Shown here: one piece after another, positions 34,912 to 43,231 of the stretch | Numbering within the stretch: position 1 is the stretch's first letter | Layout: every line of letters begins with the position of its first letter | Source: Thalassospira australica | Lineage (GTDB): Bacteria; Pseudomonadota; Alphaproteobacteria; Rhodospirillales; Thalassospiraceae | DNA length: 64,000 nt | Direction: 5' to 3' | NCBI RefSeq assembly: GCF_000763295.1 | Contig: NZ_JRJE01000032.1 | Coordinates: 124,001 to 188,000, forward strand | Notes under the pieces: model-generated | The model's input: the letters and a program-made list of their open reading frames with translations, nothing else | Databases searched by the model: none | Told to the model about the DNA's origin: nothing | Made by a program: the position numbers and the translations under genes

Positions 34912-36114
34912 ATGGATCGCCCAGATTTTTACCGTTTCCACCAAGGGGACCGTGTTCTTCCGTTTTCGGGAAGCGAATATGATGCCCGTCTTGCCGGATT
35001 GCGCGCCATCATGGCCGAGCATGGGGTGGCGGCATGTGTTTTCACATCCATGCATAACATCGCCTATTATTCGGGCTTTCTGTATTGCGCCTTTGGCAGG
35101 CCTTACGCGCTTGTTGTAACCGCAACCGAAAGTGTGACCATCAGTGCCGGTATCGATGCCGCCCAGCCGTGGCGTCGTTGCCATGGCGACAACATCACCT
35201 ATACCGACTGGCAGCGAAACAATTACTGGCGCGCCATTCTGTCGGTGACGGGGACCGGCAAGGTGATCGGCTTTGAAGGCGATCACCTGAGCCTTGCGCA
35301 GAAGGCCCTGCTTGATGACTTCCTGAAACCTGCCAGCAGCCTTGATATCGCCCCGGCCACCATGCGCCAGCGCATGCATAAATCGCCCGCCGAGATTGCC
35401 CTGATCCGCCAAGGTGCACAGGTTGCCGATGTTGGCGGCTATGCCATCCGTGATGCCATCAAGGAAGGGGTGCGCGAAATTGATGTTGCCATGGCCGGAC
35501 GCGATGCGATGGAACTTGAAATCGCCAAGCGTTTCCCTGATGCGGAATATCGCGACACCTGGGTCTGGTTCCAGTCGGGCATCAATACCGACGGGGCACA
35601 TAACCCGGTGACTGCGCGCAAACTCGAACGCGGTGATATCCTGTCGCTGAATACATTTCCGATGATATCGGGATACTACACCGCCCTTGAACGCACGCTG
35701 TTTGTCGGCGAGGTCGATGACGCCAGCCTTAAAATCTGGGAAGCCAATGTCGCGGCCCATGAATATGGCATGAGTCTGCTGAAACCCGGTGCGTCGTGCG
35801 CGGCAGTAACAGAGCAGATCAATGCGTTCTTCGCCGAGCGGGATTTGCTGCAATATCGCACATTTGGGTATGGGCACAGCTTTGGTGTGCTGTCGCACTA
35901 TTACGGGCGTGAAGCGGGGCTTGAGCTGCGTGAAGATATCGACACGGTTCTTGAGCCGGGCATGGTGATCAGCATGGAGCCGATGTTAACCATTGCCGAA
36001 GGCAAACCCGGTGCCGGGGGATATCGCGAACACGATATTCTGATCATCACCGAGAATGGCAATGAAAACATCACGGGCTATCCCTATGGCCCGGATTTCA
36101 ACGTGGTTGGCTAG
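34912..36114 (+). CDS. Creatinase (creatine amidinohydrolase)
   Basis: A 400-residue pita-bread enzyme. It matches pseudomonad creatinase closely along its length as I recall it: HNIAYYSGFLYCAFGRPYAL, YTDWQRNNYW, FQSGINTDGAHNPVT, GYGHSFGVLSHYYGREAG and ELREDIDTVLEPGM. The AHNPV histidine is the proposed catalytic base of creatinase, and the metal ligands of true M24 peptidases are not all present. It would split creatine into sarcosine and urea. No creatininase or sarcosine oxidase gene is nearby. The ATG has GAGGG upstream. A related M24 hydrolase with another substrate is possible but less likely. Confidence 0.88.
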   Translation: MDRPDFYRFHQGDRVLPFSGSEYDARLAGLRAIMAEHGVAACVFTSMHNIAYYSGFLYCAFGRPYALVVTATESVTISAGIDAAQPWRRCHGDNITYTDWQRNNYWRAILSVTGTGKVIGFEGDHLSLAQKALLDDFLKPASSLDIAPATMRQRMHKSPAEIALIRQGAQVADVGGYAIRDAIKEGVREIDVAMAGRDAMELEIAKRFPDAEYRDTWVWFQSGINTDGAHNPVTARKLERGDILSLNTFPMISGYYTALERTLFVGEVDDASLKIWEANVAAHEYGMSLLKPGASCAAVTEQINAFFAERDLLQYRTFGYGHSFGVLSHYYGREAGLELREDIDTVLEPGMVISMEPMLTIAEGKPGAGGYREHDILIITENGNENITGYPYGPDFNVVG

Positions 36115-36126
36115 AGCAATTTCAAA

Positions 36127-36157
36127 ATGGGCCTGTGAAAACGGGCCCGTTTTTTTA
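36127..36157 (+). terminator. Terminator after the creatinase gene
   Basis: GGGCC and GGCCC form a short stem around about ten bases, followed by GTTTTTTT, 14 bases past the stop. Confidence 0.7.
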
Positions 36158-36207
36158 TGCCTGGTCATCGGGCGACGCCGATTGCCGGGCACAGACCGAC
36201 AGATGCG

Positions 36208-36483
36208 TTACTTTTTATCGCCAACAATCAATTTTCGGTCTTTGGCCGTGTCGCGATCAGCGTGCCAGCTTACGCGCAGGGTCAGGCTGCTTCTGTCTTC
36301 ATCCTGGGAGGCGGAGACCTTCAGGTTCAAAAGACCTTCGGGCTTGAGGATGATTTCATCCTGATCATCGCTGAGCACGACCTTGCCCTTGCCCAGTCCG
36401 GTGGTGATGGCTTTGAGGATCGCCTTGATCGAATTGGCGTCCTGCAGGGAATCGTGACTAAACTGTTTCTTGATCTGTTTCAT
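36208..36483 (-). CDS. Amphi-Trp domain protein (GAK system)
   Basis: A 91-residue protein matching the amphi-Trp domain: FSHDSLQDANSIKAIL, GLGKGKVVLSDDQDEIILKP and a closing SLTLRVSWHAD strand. The family is small, soluble and of unknown function, and by definition occurs with the GAK (ATP-grasp, amphi-Trp, kinase) gene set. It is the last gene of an eight-gene minus-strand run; its ATG overlaps the stop of the metallophosphoesterase gene. It may be a carrier or a binding partner for the system's product, which is speculation. Confidence 0.85.
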   Translation of the reverse strand: MKQIKKQFSHDSLQDANSIKAILKAITTGLGKGKVVLSDDQDEIILKPEGLLNLKVSASQDEDRSSLTLRVSWHADRDTAKDRKLIVGDKK

Positions 36484-37886
36484 CGGTTTGTTTTTCCGCT
36501 TTTGTCATCACGCTTAAGCGCGGTGCGAAGGGCGGTCAGCGTGCGTTTTGGCTCAAACGCCTTGGCGTAGGGGAAGTCGGTGCTGATGCCCAGAATATGC
36601 CCGTCGGGATGGATCACGGTAACTGCGGCCCCCGCCCCGCTCAGGCCTTCTTTGTGGCGCGAATGCTGATCGACTGTGGCGTCACATTCAAAATTGATCA
36701 GGCCACGGCGCAACATGATGCGCTGTCCGTTCAACAGATTGCGGTGACCATGAATGATGGCGTGAATGCCGCTGTCATGGATCTTTTGCGCCCCGTCGGG
36801 ACTGAGGGGATTGTCAATCGACCGGTATTTGGTCCGCACCGTATTGGCAATGGATCCGTAGTACAGATCAAACGGTTCGCCAAACAAGGCATCGCGGAAC
36901 TGCCGGTTCAGCGCTTTTGCGCCATCGGCATGCAAAACATCGGCCATGGCATCATCAAAACCGGCATGGACAAACATGAACGATCCGACGTGATAACCAA
37001 GGCGCATACGTTTGAAAAACCAGTGAAATTCGCCATCCGGTTCCAGAAACAGTTCGCGCCATTTCAACACGGCCCCATAGACCTGGCGCATGGAAAGCCC
37101 GGCTTCGGCGCAGGCGGGCTCGAAGCTGACCATTTTCTTTTTGATGCGTTTAAGTTCCACATCGATCTGCTTTTTCGGCAAGTGGTCTGCGGCAATTTTC
37201 GGAAATGCGTCAAACCAGCTCGAATGCGGGAAAAGACGACGGCGGCATTCATCCTCGTCCGGCAGGCCATCCAGCGCCTTGCGCCCGGTCATGTAACTGT
37301 CGCGAAGCTCGACCAGTAGCGGCACCACCTTCGGCCCGAGACGCAGGAAGAAATGATCATTGCGATGATCAATACCGGTGCCGACTGCGCGCATGCCCAA
37401 AAGATTTCGAACATCATGATTGCCCGCCAGAATACGCACCCGTGCATCAAGCTCGATCAGGCGGCGGATGGCGCGCAGAAGTTTCAGGTTATGCGGCCCC
37501 TTGTCAAAACAGTCACCGCCGATGATGAAGGTGGCCTGCCGCCCAAGTTTGGTCAGGCGGAAATTCATTGCCCCCGGCCCGGTGCGCCGCACCCCGCCCG
37601 ACGCCACAAGGGAGGCCACAAACGCCTTTCGATCCGCGTGCATATCGGAAAAGAACAGGATCGGCCGTTTGGGCCAGGTCCATAATTTGCGCTTTGTCAG
37701 GCGGTCAAGTTCGCCAAGTAGCAATTTACGGTCGCCATTTTCCTCGCCAAACGACTTGTCGCCGCCAAAGGTCCAGTCACGCGCCTCGCGCGGCAGTTCC
37801 GGATAGAGCCATGACGGCCACGGGCCTTTGTAATGAGGGAGGGCCACGTCGATATGCGGGTTTTGATGTGTGGTCGTTTGTGTCAT
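36480..37886 (-). CDS. Metallophosphoesterase of the GAK operon
   Basis: A 468-residue calcineurin-like phosphoesterase. The two-metal site is laid out as FFSDMHADRKAF, IIGGDCFDKGPHN, LAGNHDVR, MFVHAGFDD and IIHGHRNLLNG. It is longer than the core domain because of an inserted helical region (about residues 200-320) between the GNHD and HAG motifs. It should hydrolyse a phosphomonoester or diester in the cytoplasm. The ATG at 37886 is the best start. Its stop overlaps the amphi-Trp start (ATGA), and the upstream histidine phosphatase ends 11 bases before it. Confidence 0.85.
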   Translation of the reverse strand: MTQTTTHQNPHIDVALPHYKGPWPSWLYPELPREARDWTFGGDKSFGEENGDRKLLLGELDRLTKRKLWTWPKRPILFFSDMHADRKAFVASLVASGGVRRTGPGAMNFRLTKLGRQATFIIGGDCFDKGPHNLKLLRAIRRLIELDARVRILAGNHDVRNLLGMRAVGTGIDHRNDHFFLRLGPKVVPLLVELRDSYMTGRKALDGLPDEDECRRRLFPHSSWFDAFPKIAADHLPKKQIDVELKRIKKKMVSFEPACAEAGLSMRQVYGAVLKWRELFLEPDGEFHWFFKRMRLGYHVGSFMFVHAGFDDAMADVLHADGAKALNRQFRDALFGEPFDLYYGSIANTVRTKYRSIDNPLSPDGAQKIHDSGIHAIIHGHRNLLNGQRIMLRRGLINFECDATVDQHSRHKEGLSGAGAAVTVIHPDGHILGISTDFPYAKAFEPKRTLTALRTALKRDDKSGKTNR

Positions 37887-37897
37887 CGGTTTAGGCC

Positions 37898-38581
37898 CTA
37901 ATCCAATACCGGTTCGGCTTTGGCGCGGATTTTCCAGTCGCCAGCGACATGGAGCCATGTGCCATCGGCACAATATTCCAGCACCACCGGGCGGGCGTGA
38001 TACATGCTGAGCGCTGCGATATCATCAAATGCCAGTACACCAAGATGATGGGCGGCATGGCGAAATGACGCCCCGTGACCGACAAAAACCTTAAGCGTGT
38101 CGCGGGCAGGCAAATTTTCCATACGGTCGATCAGATGTCTTGCCACCCGTTCACCGGATTGCATCAGCGATTCTGCGCCCTGAAACGGCAGGCAGAAATG
38201 GCTGTCGGATTTCCAGTTTTCGGGCAGCGGATCAAAGCGCGGGTCTGCATCGATAATCTGATTGATCTCATCAATCCGAAGATTGGCAAGCGCACCGACA
38301 CTGCGTTCGGCAAGGGCATCGTGACAGGTGATGTCAAAATCCCCGCCCAGGGCCGAACGGATGATGTCGGCCGTAGCCCATGCGCGCAGCATGCGGGAAC
38401 TGTCGATCCCGGTATGGATTGTCGCCCCCAGCGATGTTGCCATCTGGCGCAGACTTGCAACCCCGTCGCGCGCCTGTTGCCGGCCCCGGTCGGTCAGGGC
38501 AAAGGGTTGAAGGGCGCTTGGCGCGCCTATGCGTTGATGATAATCGCCGTGGCGCACAAGGGCGGCAAAACGTCTGGCCAT
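37898..38581 (-). CDS. Histidine phosphatase family protein
   Basis: A 227-residue protein with the RHG phosphohistidine motif at the N-terminus (ALVRHGDYHQR) and a second histidine in VFVGHGASFRHAAHHLG. The fold belongs to the phosphoglycerate mutase-like histidine phosphatases. The N-terminus and length resemble small-molecule phosphatases more than SixA. The ATG at 38581 comes one base after the stop of the upstream SixA-Nudix gene, so it is part of the same transcript. Substrate unknown. Confidence 0.85.
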   Translation of the reverse strand: MARRFAALVRHGDYHQRIGAPSALQPFALTDRGRQQARDGVASLRQMATSLGATIHTGIDSSRMLRAWATADIIRSALGGDFDITCHDALAERSVGALANLRIDEINQIIDADPRFDPLPENWKSDSHFCLPFQGAESLMQSGERVARHLIDRMENLPARDTLKVFVGHGASFRHAAHHLGVLAFDDIAALSMYHARPVVLEYCADGTWLHVAGDWKIRAKAEPVLD

Positions 38582-38582
38582 G

Positions 38583-39560
38583 TTAGTGATCCTCCGCCGG
38601 GGGAGATGCGGCAAACTGAAGAATCATCGCCTTTAAGCCGTCTTCCTTGATGTGTCGGGCGGCAATGTCCGGTGCGACCCAGCGGCGCTGTCGGTGGCTT
38701 TCTTCCCAGATATCGGCATTCAGAATGTCGGTGACCTTCATCGGATAGACGGCAACCTCGCAGGTCGCCCCCCATTTTTCATAGCGATAGGTGCCGATTG
38801 CGTCCGGGTGGACCGGGCCGCGCACGCCGGCTTCTTCTTCGGCTTCGCGGGCGGCGGATTCCTGTGCGCTTAATCCCGGTTCATGAATGCCCTTGGGCAC
38901 GACCCAGTGGCCCTTGCTGCTGGATGTAATCACAAGGATTTCGATCATTCCTTGCGCATTCCAGCGATAGGGGATCACCGCCGACTGGGTGTAATAATAG
39001 GCCGGGCGATCACGCCATTCCCGTCCCTGTGCCCCGGCAAAGGGGAATCGTGCGGGCAAGCAATCTGGCCGGATGTAATGACGGATGGTGGCACAGTCAC
39101 GGTCAAGTTGCTGCCAGTCATCGGGCATGGACAGGTGAATGAGTGTTCCGGTCTTAAGCAACCGTCCATCATCCGTGCCGGGCAGGGACAATGGCGCAAG
39201 GTAATGTACAAGGCCTTCGAGCCCCGGATTATGCCCGACCATCAACAGTCTTTCGGGCCCGTCCCCATAGCTGGCGAGCACATCAAGAAGACGTTCCACA
39301 GATGCGTTATAAATCCTGTCATCCACGGTGATGTCATGGGTGTTCAGGCCACCCGCCTTAAGCATTTTTTGCGCCGTGACCAAGGCGCGTTCAGCCGGTG
39401 AGGCCACCGTCAGATCGGGTTGCAATCCCTGTTCCTGAAGCCATGCGCCCATGCGCTGGGCCTGTCGTTTTCCCCTGGTCTTAAGCGGGCGATCGCGGTC
39501 GGCAATGCCAAGGGGGTCCTTTGCCTTGCCATGGCGCATGATCAGCAATTCACGGGTCAT
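38583..39560 (-). CDS. SixA-type histidine phosphatase fused to a Nudix hydrolase
   Basis: A 325-residue fusion. Residues 1-165 form a SixA-like phosphatase, with LLIMRHGKAKDP (His10) and LLMVGHNPGLEGL (His110). Residues 190-320 form a Nudix domain with PKGIHEPG and REAEEEAGV. The first glutamate of the Nudix box is Leu230, while the REUxEE metal ligands are kept. The mycobacterial MutT1 protein pairs the same two activities in the opposite order. It should act on a phosphate or pyrophosphate compound made by the operon's kinases. Its start overlaps the HprK-like stop by four bases. Confidence 0.87.
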   Translation of the reverse strand: MTRELLIMRHGKAKDPLGIADRDRPLKTRGKRQAQRMGAWLQEQGLQPDLTVASPAERALVTAQKMLKAGGLNTHDITVDDRIYNASVERLLDVLASYGDGPERLLMVGHNPGLEGLVHYLAPLSLPGTDDGRLLKTGTLIHLSMPDDWQQLDRDCATIRHYIRPDCLPARFPFAGAQGREWRDRPAYYYTQSAVIPYRWNAQGMIEILVITSSSKGHWVVPKGIHEPGLSAQESAAREAEEEAGVRGPVHPDAIGTYRYEKWGATCEVAVYPMKVTDILNADIWEESHRQRRWVAPDIAARHIKEDGLKAMILQFAASPPAEDH

Positions 39561-40708
39561 GGTAGCCCACCCTGATCACCAAAAAGGGCCTCGCATTGCT
39601 GGGCAATCCGGTCAAAATCGACCTGCCCGGTGACCTCATAGACCGGCACCCCGGCAAAGGTCGCAAGATAGGGTTCGGCGGCAAGAACCGCATCGCTTTC
39701 ATACATCGAACCGTCTGCGCGCTGATAGAACGGGCCGGGCGATTTCATGACAGCCGCGAGCAGATCACGGCGTTGGGCAAGATCGACCCGGGTAATCTGG
39801 GTCGGGGCGGTGCTGTCATGGGCCCAATTCAGGATCACGAAACCACATAGCGGTGCGCGCCCGATGATACGACCGGTGCCATAGACCTGATCGATATCGA
39901 CATCATATTTTTCTTCGATATCCCAAAGTTCGGCTTTGGAAAGGGATGCCAGTTCCCTGCGGCGTTTGGCATCGACAATATCGCCAAGCAGCGGATTATT
40001 AAGCGCGGTACCGGGATTGATGCGCGGCAATTTCGGAATGCCCGCCGCCCAAACCTTCGCCGCATCATCAGACGCGGCACTGCGTTTGGCAAACAAACGG
40101 TCATTGGTCAGAAAGGCCGTGTCGCTGTTGCCGAGCATATGCAACATCAAGGTCGATTTGCCACCGCCCGAAAAACCCGCCAGCCCCAAGGCGCGGCCAT
40201 TGCGCACCAGACCGGCAGCATGGCAGATCGACCAGCCGTTCTGTTGCAGCATGTTCATATATTGGGCGTTGATGAAATTGATCACCTGATTGTCGTTTTC
40301 CAGACAGGGACCGGCGGCAATCCGGTGATCCTTGCTTTGCAGGAACACCATACCGGTGCGGACCTTTGTGACAATTCGCCCGTCGGCCAGATCGAAAAAG
40401 GCATCCTTGCGCCCGGTTTTGCCCGCTTCGCGTGGCCAATCGACATAATCAAGTGACAGGTCTGGCGCAGCACATTCAAAGGCATGGAGGTCGATGAACG
40501 TATCGGTATCGGTATCAGTATCGGTATCCGCGATCACGATATGGCTGAAATAGCCCTGCAAGTTTTCAAGCAGTTCTGCGGAGTTCGAACGCACCCGGAT
40601 TGTCATATCATCCAGACCCAGCAGCAGCCCGCCGGGCAGCAGCCCCTGCCCGCCTGCCAAGCGTTCGGCGATATCGTGTGCAGACAGTCGCGATTGAGGA
40701 TCGGTCAT
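39557..40708 (-). CDS. HprK-related kinase B (GAK system)
   Basis: A 383-residue protein with an HPr-kinase-like P-loop, LGLAGFSGGGKSTLMLHML (Walker A near residues 178-186), preceded by ICHAAGLVRNG, the position of the HprK lid histidine. The N-terminal 150 residues are unlike HprK. This domain order marks the HprK-related kinase B family of GAK gene sets. It would phosphorylate a protein or small molecule in the cytoplasm. Residues 61-70 are five Asp-Thr repeats encoded by a hexanucleotide array. It overlaps both neighbours by ATGA junctions. Confidence 0.87.
   Translation of the reverse strand: MTDPQSRLSAHDIAERLAGGQGLLPGGLLLGLDDMTIRVRSNSAELLENLQGYFSHIVIADTDTDTDTDTFIDLHAFECAAPDLSLDYVDWPREAGKTGRKDAFFDLADGRIVTKVRTGMVFLQSKDHRIAAGPCLENDNQVINFINAQYMNMLQQNGWSICHAAGLVRNGRALGLAGFSGGGKSTLMLHMLGNSDTAFLTNDRLFAKRSAASDDAAKVWAAGIPKLPRINPGTALNNPLLGDIVDAKRRRELASLSKAELWDIEEKYDVDIDQVYGTGRIIGRAPLCGFVILNWAHDSTAPTQITRVDLAQRRDLLAAVMKSPGPFYQRADGSMYESDAVLAAEPYLATFAGVPVYEVTGQVDFDRIAQQCEALFGDQGGLP
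40499..40528. repeat. In-frame hexanucleotide array in the HprK-related kinase gene
   Basis: Five tandem GATACN units on the coding (minus) strand encode (Asp-Thr)5. Four of the five units end C or G/T only at the third codon base, so copies are nearly identical. Gain or loss of a unit would keep the frame. Confidence 0.85.
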
Positions 40709-41592
40709 GACAGGGCATCCAGAACATGATCGGCATAAAGGGCGGCGGCATCAATGCCGATGCCGTCCTTGGCACCCCGGAAACCACCAAAGGCGGACAC
40801 TTCAAAGACAATCGGGCCTTGGTTGGTCAGGGCGACATCAACGGTGGTGAAATCCATGTCAAACAGGGCCTGTGCACGACGGGCCATTTCAACCACATCG
40901 GCATCGCATTCAAACGGGGCGTATTTGCCGCCGCTATGGATTGTGGTGTTCCAGGCATCGCCCTTGGCAACGCGGGCATAGGCCCCGTGATAAACCCCGC
41001 CGATAAATACCAGCCCAAGATCCTGACCGGGCAGATCCAGTTTGCGCTGGATATACATCATCGGGTTTTCGGCCCTGAACGCCGTGATTGCGGTGCGGAT
41101 ATTTTCATCGGACTGATCGGCGGTGATCACCGTCATGCCGCGTGCCTTGGTCGAATAAAGCGGTTTGAAGACGGCCGCGCCAAATGCCTTTACCGCAGCA
41201 ATGGCATGATCAACATTTTCCGTAACCCTTGTTTCGGGCATGGGAATGTCGCCATTGCGCAAGGTGACCGTACAGGCCAGCCGATCAATCAAACGCAAGA
41301 TGTTCACCGCCGGACTGAAGACGCGGGTGCCTGCGGCCTCGACCAGACGCAGAAGTTCAAGCCGATCAAGGGAATTGGGGCTATAGGTTTCGGTGATTTT
41401 TTTGACCACCAACCCGTCAAGACTGCCAAGATCAATCCCGTTTGCCATCACTGTGCCGGTTGCAAGGTCGGCAGTGACATCGGCCATATCAATCACAAGA
41501 CGAAAGCCTGTTTTTGCCTCAAGCGCGTCTGCCAGGGCCTCGGTCGACCATTTTCCGGGAATGCCGACAACGGCGATTTTCTTGTTAGTCAA
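40705..41592 (-). CDS. ATP-grasp enzyme of the GAK system
   Basis: A 295-residue RimK-like ATP-grasp protein. The nucleotide site includes AAVFKPLYSTKARGM (lysine and glycine loop) and MYIQRKLDLPGQDLGLVFIGG. The metal site is FEVSAFGGFRGAKDGIG, where the usual Glu-x-Asn is Glu-x-Ser, as I recall for this family. Such enzymes join a carboxylate to an amine or phosphorylate via an acyl phosphate. I set the start at TTG 41592 (MTNKKIAVVGIPG) because GAGG lies nine bases upstream and it overlaps the previous stop. Longer frames upstream lie inside the previous gene. Confidence 0.87.
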   Translation of the reverse strand: MTNKKIAVVGIPGKWSTEALADALEAKTGFRLVIDMADVTADLATGTVMANGIDLGSLDGLVVKKITETYSPNSLDRLELLRLVEAAGTRVFSPAVNILRLIDRLACTVTLRNGDIPMPETRVTENVDHAIAAVKAFGAAVFKPLYSTKARGMTVITADQSDENIRTAITAFRAENPMMYIQRKLDLPGQDLGLVFIGGVYHGAYARVAKGDAWNTTIHSGGKYAPFECDADVVEMARRAQALFDMDFTTVDVALTNQGPIVFEVSAFGGFRGAKDGIGIDAAALYADHVLDALS

Positions 41593-43231
41593 TGAACAGG
41601 TCCTCGATCGGGGCTTTGAAGTCGGCGGGTTTGCGCGGATCGGATGCGGCGACACGTTCCAGCAGGAAGCGCGCACGGGTCATCATGCTGCGCGCCAGCG
41701 ACTGATCCAGAATAAAGCGTGTTGATGTGGCAAAAGAGCGCGCCAGCCCAAGTGCAAGACGAAGCTGGAAGGTATCATCTTCGGCCTTGGCGGCAAAACG
41801 GCGGGCGAAGCCATAGAAGTCGGCAATGATGCAATTCACGCGACGGCGGCGTTCGGCATCAAGTGCCTGCAGGCGATAGCCAGACACCATGAAGACCGAC
41901 ACATCCTGCAGGAAATCCATATCCGTCGAGCGGTGCAGATCAATAAACCGAATGGCGCGGGTTTGTGCATCGTAAATGATGTTGTCGAAGTTGAAATCGC
42001 CGTGGATGTGAACCGTGTAGGTATTTTTCAGTTTGGCTTCACGTGCGGCACAGGCCTTGATCAATGCGTCAAACGACAACACGGAGTGACCGGCAATCGC
42101 ACACCCATCGTTTTTGAAGTGACCGTGGATGTCATAAACCGCATCCATCCGTTTGGCCAATTGGGTCATATATTGTGCGGGGACGGGCTTTTTGACGTGG
42201 GTTTTGCGCCAAACTGCGCGCAGTGTTTTTTTCAACGCCTTGAAGGCCTCGTCAAGCAAGGCCGGGTCTTCCTGCAGCAGGATTTGCTCAAAGGTCAGGC
42301 CCGGCAAATGTTCGATCAGAAGAGCCGCCTGATCCTGTTTTTTGTAAAAGGACAGGATTTTGGGCGCCAGACCGGGATAAATCGCATTCCAGCGATCGAC
42401 CTTTTGGCGTTCTTCCTTAAGCTTTCGGCGTTTGCCATCCTTGAACACGGCGATGTAGCTGTCATCATCCGCGCCGACATCGGCGACGCCGGAAATCGCG
42501 CTTCCTGATCGCGTCTGGGCAAGGGGTTCGATGGTGATATCACCGGTTTTGCGTTTGCCGCGCAGGTGCTTGACCGTGGCCGAAAGGGAACGATAGCGAT
42601 CTGCGGTCAATTGCTGTCCCATATTGGCCGAAATGATCGCATCGCCCATATCCTGAATGATTGTACCCATCTCTTCGATGCGCTGGGCCATAAAGATCGA
42701 TGCAATCACCACCGACGGGTCTTTGCGGTTGCGCAGATCGGCGTTACAGGCGCGGATAAGCTTCTGATAATCTTCATCAATCCTGTTTTTGACCTTGATC
42801 GCCTTGACCGCGATTGCCGTGTCGCTTTCATTGGCGGCCTGTTCGATCAATTGAAGACCCTGTTCGACATGGGCCAACAGGGCGGCATGGCGGCGACGTT
42901 TGCGGCGCGGCACAGCTTCGAGGGTTTCATATTGCGCAACACAATCGCGACACAGGCGGGTGACGCGTTCAAGATCGCTGGCAATGCCTTCGACCGCACG
43001 CAACATCAAGGCATCCGGGCTTGATTTTGGCGCCTGCATGATGGCGGTGATGCAGCCATCGCGCACGCGCATTTTCAGATTATCGGCATAGCCGCTGCGT
43101 TCGACGATCTTGCGCGCCAGATCCAGCGACCCCTGTTCCAGAGCATCGCGGAGTTCTGCGACTTGCGTGTTTGTTTCAACCCACAAAAAGCGAAAATTGT
43201 CGCGCACGGGGGCGGATAGGGCTGCGGTCAT
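41585..43231 (-). CDS. PhoU-like and aminoglycoside-phosphotransferase-like fusion protein (GAK operon)
   Basis: A 548-residue protein in two parts. Residues 1-230 are all-helical with PhoU-type acidic motifs (SDLERVTRLCRDCVAQYE, QRIEEMGTIIQDMGDAI). Residues 255-530 form an APH/choline-kinase-like fold: a PGLTFEQILL hinge region, the catalytic HGDFNFDNI (His410, Asp412, Asn417) and the metal aspartate in FIDLHRST (Asp431). It is a predicted small-molecule kinase with a phosphate-sensing or metal-binding helical module. It starts at 43231, overlapping the Nudix stop, and overlaps the ATP-grasp start. The substrate is unknown. Confidence 0.82.
   Translation of the reverse strand: MTAALSAPVRDNFRFLWVETNTQVAELRDALEQGSLDLARKIVERSGYADNLKMRVRDGCITAIMQAPKSSPDALMLRAVEGIASDLERVTRLCRDCVAQYETLEAVPRRKRRRHAALLAHVEQGLQLIEQAANESDTAIAVKAIKVKNRIDEDYQKLIRACNADLRNRKDPSVVIASIFMAQRIEEMGTIIQDMGDAIISANMGQQLTADRYRSLSATVKHLRGKRKTGDITIEPLAQTRSGSAISGVADVGADDDSYIAVFKDGKRRKLKEERQKVDRWNAIYPGLAPKILSFYKKQDQAALLIEHLPGLTFEQILLQEDPALLDEAFKALKKTLRAVWRKTHVKKPVPAQYMTQLAKRMDAVYDIHGHFKNDGCAIAGHSVLSFDALIKACAAREAKLKNTYTVHIHGDFNFDNIIYDAQTRAIRFIDLHRSTDMDFLQDVSVFMVSGYRLQALDAERRRRVNCIIADFYGFARRFAAKAEDDTFQLRLALGLARSFATSTRFILDQSLARSMMTRARFLLERVAASDPRKPADFKAPIEDLFID

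Noticed and set aside
34664..34912. An 82-codon frame ending at the creatinase start (TAATG)
   Set aside because: No ribosome-binding site, odd composition, and no recognisable protein character; probably chance in a promoter region.
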